From the NCBI GenBank assembly GCA_964561525.1, contig CAZLPY010000061.1:1-5766 (forward strand): a stretch of 5,766 nt of DNA, written 5' to 3'. Position 1 is the stretch's first letter; each line of letters begins with the position of its first letter. The DNA comes from CAZLPY01 sp964561525 (GTDB lineage: Bacteria; Patescibacteriota; UBA1384; CAJBMM01). Of the stretch, positions 1-5,766 are shown one piece after another. The notes beneath the pieces were generated by a model. The model had not been told where the DNA came from, made no database searches, and worked only from the letters and a program-made list of their open reading frames with translations. The position numbers were made by a program, and so were the translations under genes.

Positions 1-275
1 ATCTGATATATCTCGTCCGTATTATCTGGAGACATTTCGTTTCGGATTTCGGATTTCGGATTTCGGATTTTGCGATAGGTATATCGCATCCGGACCGGTT
101 GCAGCTTGATAGTGATGCCACGTTCGCGCTCGATGTCCATTGTATCAAGCAACTGCTCTTTCATATTGCGCTTTTCAATTGTCCCTGTCATTTCCAAAAG
201 CCGGTCAGCTAGGGTGGACTTACCGTGATCGACATGGCTAATTATGCAAAAATTTCTGATTTTATTCGTATTCAT
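1..275 (-). CDS. lepA: LepA / elongation factor 4, N-terminal part (cut by window edge)
   Basis: This is the first 91 codons of the ribosome-associated GTPase LepA (EF-4), a translation factor related to EF-G that acts on stalled or assembling ribosomes. I translated it by hand from ATG at 275. Residues 6-12 read IRNFCII, followed by the P-loop SHVDHGKST (13-21; G1 motif). DIERERGITIK (47-57) contains the switch I threonine T55. These match the LepA family closely, including the conserved MDIERERGITIK stretch. The segment after RMRY (62-65) is about 17 residues longer than in E. coli LepA before the expected strand leading to the G3 DTPGH motif. The extra part contains IRNPKSEIRN, encoded by a heptanucleotide repeat. 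The final visible residues, DEIYQ, fit the start of the strand before DTPGH, so the reading frame seems intact. The start overlaps the upstream gene's TGA as ATGA, with a purine-rich AAGG nine bases before the ATG. The C-terminal part lies outside the window. Confidence 0.93.
   Translation of the reverse strand, partial: MNTNKIRNFCIISHVDHGKSTLADRLLEMTGTIEKRNMKEQLLDTMDIERERGITIKLQPVRMRYTYRKIRNPKSEIRNEMSPDNTDEIYQ
40..67. repeat. Four tandem copies of TTTCGGA inside lepA
   Basis: Four perfect head-to-tail copies of the 7-mer TTTCGGA (TCCGAAA on the coding strand) occupy 28 bases, followed by a partial TTT. Because 7 is not a multiple of 3, each three copies encode a seven-residue unit; here the peptide is IRNPKSE followed by IRN (LepA residues 70-79). 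The repeat sits in the loop between switch I and the G3 motif of the GTPase domain. Gain or loss of a single copy would shift the frame of lepA, whereas a change of three copies would be tolerated. Confidence 0.95.
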
Positions 276-1099
276 GACCTATTACCTTGTTTTCTATGCC
301 GCAAGTTATCTTCGCAAATTTCGATTTGGGCTAGTCGCGTAGCATGTCTAACAAAGGGCTTGATAAGGTTGGTAAATTGCGATAAACTCACCGCCTCATT
401 GACATTAAGCCTCCACAAATCATGGTTATATCGAGTTCCGTCAGGTCTAACATCTCGCTTAACACCTATTCTTCGCAATTTCGCGATAATTCCATGGTTA
501 TTGAGATAATCAGTGATCCAAACCAAAATTTCGTAATCGTAAGAATCAAGTTTAAAACGCGCCCTTCCTTGGTTAAGGAAAAAACTACCCTCTGCATCAA
601 CATAACCTGCCGCAAAAGCCGCTGCTGCACGAGTGTCTTTTATGATCCATTCGGGCACTCCATTTCCCTTCGGTAATAAAAAATCAAATGTGCGGTTTAA
701 ATAGCAATTTATATTTGTACTCAAGACTCCTTGTGATTGGCTCACCCGCCCATATTGTCCAAACAATGATTGAATAACATCAATCTGAACCTGTTGCGTT
801 GTATTACAACGGACTACAATTAATTCAGATTTTTGGCTTGTTTGATATACATTTAGATCTCCTAATCGAAATCCGATCATATATGCTTTTTCAGCAGAAT
901 CTCCAGAGAAAGAATATTTACTATACCTCATTCGGGCCGCCGATTGCGAACGTTCTGGAATGTTGTATTCGCGAATCCGAGTACGGACGGTTATTGGATC
1001 GCAGCAATACAGTTTGGCAATTGCGATAGGTGATTTTTTCTCCTGAACATACAGACGCTCTAAATCATCATGCGGAATAAATATTTTTAGTCTTCCCAT
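272..1099 (-). CDS. Free-standing LAGLIDADG homing endonuclease-like protein with N-terminal HTH
   Basis: This 275-residue protein carries both LAGLIDADG helices of a monomeric homing endonuclease. P1 is AYMIGFRLGD (72-81) and P2 is FAAGYVDAEG (162-171); the acidic metal-binding residues D81 and E170 are both kept. Such enzymes make a double-strand break at a long recognition site to spread their own gene; some family members became maturases or regulators (WhiA). Residues 12-48 (DLERLYVQEKKSPIAIAKLY and onwards to YNI) look like a helix-turn-helix preceding the nuclease, as in many stand-alone relatives. The start is ATG at 1099; an in-frame TGA lies only 12 bases upstream, so no longer start is possible, and no Shine-Dalgarno is visible. 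The TGA stop overlaps the lepA ATG as ATGA, which suggests translational coupling. No intron boundaries or intein splice motifs are visible, so it appears free-standing. Hand-counted 60-base lines give 30-45% GC, against 58-62% in two ftsH lines, consistent with acquisition by transfer. Whether it cuts DNA is not known. Confidence 0.88.
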   Translation of the reverse strand: MGRLKIFIPHDDLERLYVQEKKSPIAIAKLYCCDPITVRTRIREYNIPERSQSAARMRYSKYSFSGDSAEKAYMIGFRLGDLNVYQTSQKSELIVVRCNTTQQVQIDVIQSLFGQYGRVSQSQGVLSTNINCYLNRTFDFLLPKGNGVPEWIIKDTRAAAAFAAGYVDAEGSFFLNQGRARFKLDSYDYEILVWITDYLNNHGIIAKLRRIGVKRDVRPDGTRYNHDLWRLNVNEAVSLSQFTNLIKPFVRHATRLAQIEICEDNLRHRKQGNRS

Positions 1100-1105
1100 A
1101 TTAGT

Positions 1106-1114
1106 AGTATATCA
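1106..1114 (-). promoter_or_regulatory. Candidate extended -10 promoter, possibly leaderless, for the endonuclease-lepA pair
   Basis: On the minus strand the sequence TGATATACT is an extended -10 element (TGn followed by TATACT, five of six consensus positions). Only six bases (ACTAAT) separate it from the ATG at 1099, so a normal start of transcription would fall on or next to the A of the start codon and give a leaderless mRNA. No convincing -35 hexamer is seen at 16-18 bases, which an extended -10 can tolerate. The absence of a Shine-Dalgarno fits. The rest of the 67-base gap (1100-1166) holds no clear terminator. Identified by eye only. Confidence 0.45.
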
Positions 1115-1166
1115 ATTTAAGATTGTTTGCGCGATGATACAAAAGTTTCGGATGTGGTTCACGGGT

Positions 1167-1778
1167 TTACGGGGTTAAAAATGCGGTGAGTTGGCCTTCT
1201 TCAAGGGTAATTCTTGTTATTTTACCAGAAAATTTGCTTTGTATCAATGTAGTGAGTTCACGTGCAAGTTGCTCGCGCAACGCTGTAGTGGCCAGAGGCA
1301 AAGCTCGCACACCGGTGATAGTGACATCATCAACCTCGATGGTGATTTTTCCGTCCTGCACCTTCGGCGTAAATTTGATTACAATCGGAAGTTTTAATGG
1401 ACTAGTCAGCGATCCCTCTAGTGTAATGCCCGAGGCATGAATTGCCCCATGCAAATCTTCAATTGAGCTGGTATGCAAACTAGCGAGTGTCGTGTTCAAT
1501 TCATCGTCGCGTAAATGTACCGTATACTCACCGTCAGATGGGACCAAGTTGCCATTTGGGAGTGAATGGATACCCGGCAGATTGAGTGCTGAAAGCGAGG
1601 CAGCTCCCGGCACCGCGTGATATGGCCGCGCTACAATCCAGATTACTACAGCACCAATCACCAGTACGACAATACTGATAGCAAGAATCAATGCTGGGCT
1701 ACACCAACCAGACCCTTGCCGACTGCCTATCTGATCAAAAAACGTCTCATCGTCTGCATTAGGATGTTTGGTGACCAT
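1167..1778 (-). CDS. Single-pass membrane-anchored protein of unknown function
   Basis: I do not recognise this 203-residue protein. A short polar N-terminus (1-28) is followed by one strong hydrophobic segment (about 29-50, ending IVAR), then a soluble region of about 150 residues that should lie outside the membrane. That region contains YTVHLRDDELNTTLAS (85-100) and alternating beta-like stretches (ITLEGSL, ITIEVDDVTITGV) with a helix around 163-182 and a final strand pair ending at the C-terminus. This layout loosely resembles anchored beta-rich proteins of the YpmS/DUF2140 or LmeA/DUF2993 type, but that is only an impression. The start ATG lies inside the end of murJ, a 20-base overlap in a different frame, and AAAGG lies 11 bases before it. 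The overlap argues for translation from the same mRNA as murJ and a possible envelope role. The single Cys26 is not in a lipobox context. It is probably the last gene of its operon. Confidence 0.8.
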   Translation of the reverse strand: MVTKHPNADDETFFDQIGSRQGSGWCSPALILAISIVVLVIGAVVIWIVARPYHAVPGAASLSALNLPGIHSLPNGNLVPSDGEYTVHLRDDELNTTLASLHTSSIEDLHGAIHASGITLEGSLTSPLKLPIVIKFTPKVQDGKITIEVDDVTITGVRALPLATTALREQLARELTTLIQSKFSGKITRITLEEGQLTAFLTP

Positions 1779-3408
1779 CGGTCTTTTCGCCTTTGAAATT
1801 TTTCAACCACCTTAGTTCATCCATCTGCATGACGTAGGCAAGGATCAAGTAGACCATAACACCGACACTGGCACTAACAGCTCCTTGAATAGCCAAACGA
1901 ATGATAGTATTGGTACCGATGCCGGTAAAGGTGATTGGGAGTTGATTGATGTGCAGGCCCTCGCCAACTAAACGAAGCGTCATCCAGGTCATAAATCCAG
2001 CCACCAAGGCAGATAGTGCCGAGGTCAATCCACTTTTCCACACCTCCTGCAAATTGCCTTTCCATGCGGGGGGCAGCCACAGTAAAAGCAACATGGCTTG
2101 CAGCCACATCCCGGCTGAATACGCAGTGGCAAGGCTGGCCACATCATTATGATTTACTAATGAAAAGTACGCTGACATCGGCAACGTAATGGCCAGTACA
2201 ATCGTCAGCGTCGTGGCAATAATGCTGGCGATCATCGGGCGCCTAGTATCCTGCATGGCGTAAAATCCACGGGCCAAAATAAACACAAAGGCCTGGGCGG
2301 TGAAAGATATAGTGAACCAGGCGATGGTGTGAATGGTGCGGATGGTATCATCCCAACTGATGTTGTGGCCAAGGCCAATATAAAGCCGGGTAATCTGAGC
2401 ACGTAGTACAAATACCAAAACCGTTAACGGTATCACGGTGAACAAACTGACCCGCAGTGTACGATGCAAATAGTATTGGAACGTTTGATTATCATGATTG
2501 GCTACTGCCTCAGAAAGCGTCGGGAAGACCGCTGTCGCAAGGGAGGCGCCAAAGATAATAGCTGGCGTGGTCTGCAAATCGTTGCTCAGGGAAAAAATGG
2601 TCAAAGCACCAGGGTGTAGCGAGCTCGCGAGCACCGTAAAAACTAATAATGCAACCTGGGTCATGACCAGCGAAAACGTGCGAGGCACGGTCAGTCGAAT
2701 AATGCGCCCGACCAGGGCATCTCGCAAATGCACTCGCGGACGAATGCGAAACTTCATCGTAAGCAGCGTCGGCACTTGTGTCAAAAAATGCAGAAGTGCG
2801 CCAATAACCACCGACCAGGCCACGCCCTCCGCCCCAAACCGAGGCAGTAATATAGCTCCGCCAATAATTGCCAGGTTGTAGATGAGCGGAGCGATGCTAT
2901 AGCTAAAAAAGCGCTTGTGGGCGTTTAGCACGGCCCCAGCGATGTACGACAACGTAAAAAAAAGCGGCGAGAGCAACATGATACGGGTTAAGTGCACCGT
3001 CTGGCGCTGCTGCTCCACCGAAAAGTTATGGACTAAAATCGGCACAGCTGCTGGCGCTACAAGCCAGATAATGATGATGCCGAGCAACACCAGTACCAGT
3101 AAATTTCCAAGCAGCGTGTTCGCCAAACGATCAGCACCTGGTTTCCCTTGATCCTTGAGCGTCTCGGTGTATACCGGGATAAAGGCGGACGAAATGGCGC
3201 CTAAAATGAGAATGTTGAAAATTAAATCGGGCAGACGAAACGCAGCGTAGTAGGGATCGAGCTGCGCCAACGCATGAGCTTGACTGGCTAGTAAAATATT
3301 ACGTAGCAGCCCTAAAACATTACTGAAAAATAAGGTAATAACCAGTAAAACAGTGGCAGATCGAAGCCCGTGCTTTCCATGAACCGCAGATTTAAATCGC
3401 TCTACCAT
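1759..3408 (-). CDS. murJ: Lipid II flippase MurJ (MviN family)
   Basis: This 549-residue polytopic membrane protein belongs to the MOP superfamily and should flip lipid II, the undecaprenyl-linked peptidoglycan precursor, from the inner to the outer face of the cytoplasmic membrane. Family signatures are clear: FFSNVLGLLRNILLAS (27-42), LDPYYAAFRLPDL (50-62), LGAISSAFIPVYTE (69-82) and FGASLATAVFPTLSEA (286-301). Length and the many hydrophobic segments fit the usual 14 helices. By eye against E. coli MurJ, R24 and D39 correspond to R36 and D51, whereas R18 and the R52/R53 pair are replaced (by N30 and by F64/N65). I have seen RLPDLIFN-type sequence in Gram-positive and CPR-type homologues. 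R243 in PRTFSLVMTQ is a candidate for the conserved cavity arginine. The ATG at 3408 is preceded by AAGG with an 11-base spacing. Only 61 bases separate it from ftsH, and its end overlaps the next gene by 20 bases, so an ftsH-murJ operon is likely. Confidence 0.93.
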   Translation of the reverse strand: MVERFKSAVHGKHGLRSATVLLVITLFFSNVLGLLRNILLASQAHALAQLDPYYAAFRLPDLIFNILILGAISSAFIPVYTETLKDQGKPGADRLANTLLGNLLVLVLLGIIIIWLVAPAAVPILVHNFSVEQQRQTVHLTRIMLLSPLFFTLSYIAGAVLNAHKRFFSYSIAPLIYNLAIIGGAILLPRFGAEGVAWSVVIGALLHFLTQVPTLLTMKFRIRPRVHLRDALVGRIIRLTVPRTFSLVMTQVALLVFTVLASSLHPGALTIFSLSNDLQTTPAIIFGASLATAVFPTLSEAVANHDNQTFQYYLHRTLRVSLFTVIPLTVLVFVLRAQITRLYIGLGHNISWDDTIRTIHTIAWFTISFTAQAFVFILARGFYAMQDTRRPMIASIIATTLTIVLAITLPMSAYFSLVNHNDVASLATAYSAGMWLQAMLLLLWLPPAWKGNLQEVWKSGLTSALSALVAGFMTWMTLRLVGEGLHINQLPITFTGIGTNTIIRLAIQGAVSASVGVMVYLILAYVMQMDELRWLKNFKGEKTDGHQTS

Positions 3409-3415
3409 GACTTTC

Positions 3416-3451
3416 TAGACCTTGATCCTTAAACAGGCTATTTAGACCTTG
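3416..3451 (-). repeat. Two copies of CAAGGTCTA in the murJ leader
   Basis: In the 61-base gap between ftsH and murJ the 9-mer CAAGGTCTA occurs twice on the coding strand, at 3451-3443 and 3424-3416, 27 bases apart. The copy nearer to murJ supplies the AAGG that is the best available Shine-Dalgarno. The rest of the gap holds no obvious hairpin terminator. Confidence 0.6.
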
Positions 3452-3455
3452 TTGT

Positions 3456-3485
3456 ATTGTAGCTCATTTTCAGGACTGCTGTAAC
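3456..3485 (-). promoter_or_regulatory. Weak candidate internal promoter for murJ
   Basis: On the minus strand GTTACA (3485-3480, four of six matches to a -35) is followed after 18 bases by TACAAT (3461-3456, five of six matches to a -10). The -35 lies within the last codons of ftsH. If used, it would let murJ and the downstream membrane protein gene be transcribed apart from ftsH, with a leader of roughly 40 bases. Such matches arise by chance fairly often, so this is tentative. Confidence 0.28.
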
Positions 3486-5287
3486 CCTTGTGGGGCAGCC
3501 TGATTAATCAAGGCCTCAAAGGCGGTTCGGTCAAGTGACTCATCTTTGAGTAATCGTTGCGCTAGTGTATCGAGAACGGAGCGATATTTTTTTAAGATGG
3601 CGCGCGCTTTGGTTTGGGCTTCAGAGATAATGCGCAACACCTCAGCGTCAATCTGTGCCGCAACTTCCTCCGAGTAATTGCGCTGCTCCGAAATCTCGCG
3701 ACCAAGAAAGATCATCTCCTCATGCTCACCAAAGGTGCGAGGCCCCAGTTTTTTACTCATGCCGTAACGCGTGACCATGTCACGGGCAATTTTCGTGGCG
3801 GTTTTCAGATCGTTCGAAGCACCCGTGGTAATCTCTTTAAAAATCAGCTCCTCTGCCACCCAACCACCAAGCAATACCACTAGATTTGCCTTAAAGTGAC
3901 CTTCACTCATATAGTGACGATCATCTGGTGGATTGGTCAGAGTGTAGCCGCCGGCCATACCGCGCGGAATGATGGTAATCTTTTCCACCTCATCGGCTTC
4001 CGGCAATGCGTGCGCCAGCACGGCGTGACCGCCTTCGTGATAGGCCGTCATGGTGCGTTCTTTTTCAGAGTATTTGTGCGATTTGCGCTCTGGACCCATC
4101 GAAACCCGCTCTACCGCCTCTTGCAGTTCGCGCTGGGTAATCGTCTTGTGGCCTTCGCGTACGGCCAAAATTGCCGCTTCGTTAATCACATTTTTTAAAT
4201 CCGCGCCGGAGAATCCAGTAGTAACCCCGGCCAAACGGGTCAAATCAACCTCTTTGGCCAGTGGCTTGTTGCGACTATGTATTTCAAGCACCGCCTCACG
4301 CTCTTTCTTATCAGGCAGGTTAATGATCACCCGCCGATCAAACCGGCCCGGTCGGAGCAACGCTGGATCAAGCACATCAGGACGGTTGGTTGCACCCATT
4401 ATAATGACGTTTTCATCGGTCTCAAAGCCATCCATTTCAACCAATATCTGGTTGAGAGTTTGCTCACGCTCGTCATGACTGCCGCCGAGCCCCGAGCCGC
4501 GCTGGCGGCCGATTGCATCGAGCTCATCAATAAATACGATACAGGGACTGTTACGCTTTGCTTTTAGGAACAAATCCCGCACACGGCTCGCTCCCACTCC
4601 CACAAACATCTCCACAAATTCACTAGCCGACATGGCGAAAAACGGTACTTTGGCTTCACCGGCGACCGCCTTGGCTAACAGCGTTTTGCCGGTCCCAGGC
4701 GGCCCAACGAGCAGCACCCCTTTCGGAATCTCGGCGCCAATTGCTTTAAACTTTTGCGGATTGCGTAAAAAATCAACCACTTCTTCAAGTTCTTGCTTGG
4801 GCTCAATCAAACCTGCGACGTCCTTGAATGTAGTGACTTTGTTGCCTTCATAGGCTCGTACCCGTGATTTGCCAAACGACATCGCTTTCATGTTGGAACC
4901 CTGGGCTTGGCGCATCATCAGGTAAAAGAAGGCAATGATGAGCAGTACCGGCACAATGGTGGTTGCGAGTGAAATCCACAGCCCAGAGTTGTTGCTGGGG
5001 CGAATTTCGATAGTGGTTTTGTCCGAAGTGATGTCGTAATCTTTTAAGGCGGCGGTTGTTTCTTTTTTCGCGGTGATGCGGGAGTCATCTTTTAATAACG
5101 CTTCAACCGTATCATCACCGATCACCGTAACGCGTTTGACGTTCCCATCTTTAATTTGGTTTGAGATCTCGGAAATCGGCACTTCACGAGTGGTACTTTT
5201 ACGCGGCAGGAAAAAGCCGGAAAGAGCCACTAAAATGACGATGCCTAAAATAATGTAGACCGCGTTCCGCGAGCATGCACCTTTCAC
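3470..5287 (-). CDS. ftsH: ATP-dependent zinc metalloprotease FtsH
   Basis: This 605-residue protein is FtsH, the membrane-anchored AAA+ protease that extracts and degrades damaged or regulatory membrane and cytosolic proteins as a hexamer. It has TM1 at about 11-27, an extracytoplasmic domain, and TM2 at about 104-124. The AAA module shows Walker A GPPGTGKT (195-202), the pore loop MFVGVGA (227-233), Walker B IVFIDELDA (250-258) with E255, and the second region of homology ATNRPDVLDPALLRPGRFDRR (299-319) with arginine fingers R312 and R315. The zinc protease motif is HEGGH (417-421), where most homologues have HEAGH; the ligands H417 and H421 and catalytic E418 are kept, and D493 in TGASND is the likely third ligand. 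The length is typical, and a short helical tail (about 536-605) ends the protein. The start is GTG at 5287, supported by a strong AGAGGAG six bases upstream. It is probably the first gene of an operon with murJ. Confidence 0.98.
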   Translation of the reverse strand: MKGACSRNAVYIILGIVILVALSGFFLPRKSTTREVPISEISNQIKDGNVKRVTVIGDDTVEALLKDDSRITAKKETTAALKDYDITSDKTTIEIRPSNNSGLWISLATTIVPVLLIIAFFYLMMRQAQGSNMKAMSFGKSRVRAYEGNKVTTFKDVAGLIEPKQELEEVVDFLRNPQKFKAIGAEIPKGVLLVGPPGTGKTLLAKAVAGEAKVPFFAMSASEFVEMFVGVGASRVRDLFLKAKRNSPCIVFIDELDAIGRQRGSGLGGSHDEREQTLNQILVEMDGFETDENVIIMGATNRPDVLDPALLRPGRFDRRVIINLPDKKEREAVLEIHSRNKPLAKEVDLTRLAGVTTGFSGADLKNVINEAAILAVREGHKTITQRELQEAVERVSMGPERKSHKYSEKERTMTAYHEGGHAVLAHALPEADEVEKITIIPRGMAGGYTLTNPPDDRHYMSEGHFKANLVVLLGGWVAEELIFKEITTGASNDLKTATKIARDMVTRYGMSKKLGPRTFGEHEEMIFLGREISEQRNYSEEVAAQIDAEVLRIISEAQTKARAILKKYRSVLDTLAQRLLKDESLDRTAFEALINQAAPQGLQQS

Positions 5288-5293
5288 GTTTTT

Positions 5294-5300
5294 CTCCTCT
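5294..5300 (-). promoter_or_regulatory. Shine-Dalgarno AGAGGAG fixing the GTG start of ftsH
   Basis: AGAGGAG lies six bases (AAAAAC) upstream of the GTG at 5287. This is the best ribosome binding site in the window and decides the non-ATG start of ftsH. The other genes have weaker or longer-spaced sites. Confidence 0.85.
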
Positions 5301-5471
5301 TTTACTCACAATTTCGATTCAATGGTAGCACAAAAAGCTGCCTTAGTAAACGCGTCTTTAAGCACGGCAGCCGATACATACAGACTAGGCGTTGATACAG
5401 ACGAGCAATACACATGCTTAGCCAGTTGAAGATACCCCCAAGGACTAAAGTTCGCTCAAAGCATATTAAGA
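5301..5471 (-). other. Intergenic region upstream of ftsH
   Basis: This non-coding stretch between the terminator of the small zinc-finger-like gene and the ftsH ribosome binding site carries the candidate ftsH promoter. Upstream of that promoter the octamer GTCTGTAT occurs twice in the same orientation (5402-5395 and 5385-5378), 17 bases apart start to start, which could be an operator or chance. I looked for tRNA- or tmRNA-like arms and for another ORF and found none. Confidence 0.5.
5322..5350 (-). promoter_or_regulatory. Candidate sigma-70-type promoter of ftsH
   Basis: On the minus strand TTTACT (5350-5345, four of six matches to TTGACA) is followed by a 17-base spacer and TACCAT (5327-5322, four of six matches to TATAAT), which is preceded by TG at the extended -10 position. 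Transcription would start near 5315, giving a leader of about 30 bases that contains the Shine-Dalgarno site. The optimal spacing and the extended -10 make it plausible, but both hexamers are imperfect. Confidence 0.45.
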
Positions 5472-5495
5472 AAGCGCCGCATGAATTGCGGCGCT
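5463..5495 (-). terminator. Hairpin terminator after the small zinc-finger-like gene
   Basis: AGCGCCGCA (5473-5481) and TGCGGCGCT (5487-5495) form a perfect nine-base-pair, GC-rich stem with a five-base loop. Read on the minus strand, the hairpin begins 19 bases after the TAA of the gene at 5515 and is followed by TTCTTAAT, a short interrupted U-tract. This fits an intrinsic terminator that separates that gene from the ftsH unit. The U-tract is imperfect, so termination may be partial. Confidence 0.75.
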
Positions 5496-5514
5496 GAAGT
5501 GCACTGATTGACTT

Positions 5515-5760
5515 TTAACGGGATCTCTTGCCGCTTCCGTAGCTTCCCGGGACGATTCGGATCGTGTCCTGCTTGGGAAACTTCGGCAAACATTTGACGT
5601 GGCAATACCCCTTGTCTGCGGCCTCGATGTGCTCAGGGTTGTAAATCTCAAGGTAATACGCCGGCTTACCTTTCTCGCAGGCCCCGCCACAAAAATGACA
5701 ATTTCTTGCAACGCGGAGGAAGGGATAGCGGATTTTTACAAGGATGTCTTCGCGTTTCAT
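5515..5760 (-). CDS. Small cysteine-rich protein with a possible PARP-like zinc finger
   Basis: I do not recognise this 81-residue protein as a named family. It has a basic N-terminus (MKREDILVKIRYPF), then C21-x2-C24, an extra C28, and near the end C53-H54-x2-C57. The spacing C-x2-C-x29-H-x2-C matches the pattern of eukaryotic PARP-type zinc fingers (C-x2-C-x28-30-H-x2-C), and the intervening KGKPAYYLEIYNPEHIEA with GYCHVKCL has a similar feel. An alternative ligand set is C21, C24, C53 and C57. The C-terminus (PGSYGSGKRSR) is basic and flexible. DNA or RNA binding is a reasonable guess but not shown. Only six bases precede the ATG at 5760 and no ribosome binding site can be judged; the frame remains open to the window edge, so the true start could lie further upstream. 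A terminator hairpin follows the stop, which supports it as a real gene. Confidence 0.7.
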   Translation of the reverse strand: MKREDILVKIRYPFLRVARNCHFCGGACEKGKPAYYLEIYNPEHIEAADKGYCHVKCLPKFPKQDTIRIVPGSYGSGKRSR

Positions 5761-5766
5761 AGGACT

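Noticed and set aside
70..1031. Direct repeat TTGCGATAGGT at 70-80 and 1021-1031, flanking most of the endonuclease gene, as possible insertion-site duplication.
   Set aside because: A few 11-base repeats are expected by chance in a window of this size, and the copies lie inside two coding regions rather than at the ends of the inserted gene.
272..1099. Endonuclease as part of an intein or group I intron in lepA.
   Set aside because: LepA begins with a complete, normal N-terminus right after the endonuclease stop; there are no intein splice blocks, and no upstream lepA exon is present.
1146..1152. Single TTTCGGA outside the lepA array, and another near 4723, as dispersed repeat copies.
   Set aside because: An isolated 7-mer is expected about this often by chance and neither copy is tandem.
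4050..4478. Long plus-strand open frame opposite ftsH (142 codons), and others opposite murJ.
   Set aside because: These are antisense shadows of strongly conserved genes and show no protein-like features of their own.
5310..5325. TTCGATTC motif as a possible tRNA or tmRNA T-arm on the plus strand.
   Set aside because: The flanking bases do not form the five-base-pair stem, and no acceptor or anticodon arms are found around it.
5466..5711. Alternative 81-codon reading frame overlapping the cysteine-rich gene.
   Set aside because: It would run through the terminator hairpin and is rich in Arg and Ser without domain features, while the other frame has ordered cysteine pairs and ends just before the hairpin.

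Overview
All five recognisable genes lie on the minus strand, so transcription runs from position 5766 down towards 1. In that order they are: a small cysteine-rich protein with a spacing like a PARP-type zinc finger (5515-5760), then a hairpin terminator and a 227-base gap holding a candidate promoter; ftsH (3470-5287); the lipid II flippase murJ (1759-3408); a single-pass membrane protein of unknown function that overlaps murJ (1167-1778); a 67-base gap with a second candidate promoter; a LAGLIDADG homing endonuclease-like gene (272-1099); and the 5' end of lepA (1-275), which runs off the window. The standard genetic code fits every gene.

The window looks like a bacterial chromosome. The style of the FtsH, MurJ and LepA proteins, the tight packing, the free-standing LAGLIDADG gene with an N-terminal HTH and the heptanucleotide repeat inside a coding region suggest a member of the Candidate Phyla Radiation (Patescibacteria). 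That placement is inference from general resemblance, not from a search.

Functionally, ftsH, murJ and the small membrane protein form a probable envelope operon: membrane protein quality control, export of the peptidoglycan precursor and an unassigned extracytoplasmic protein. The second unit pairs the homing endonuclease-like gene with lepA, the ribosomal GTPase EF-4, through an ATGA stop/start overlap, so lepA translation is probably coupled to that of a putative selfish gene. The endonuclease-like gene is visibly more AT-rich than ftsH and is probably an insertion.

The points most worth a second look are the endonuclease-lepA coupling and its possibly leaderless promoter, the four-copy TTTCGGA repeat that adds about 17 residues to the LepA GTPase domain, and the small zinc-finger-like protein. 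I see no CRISPR array, tRNA, rRNA, insertion sequence or prophage.
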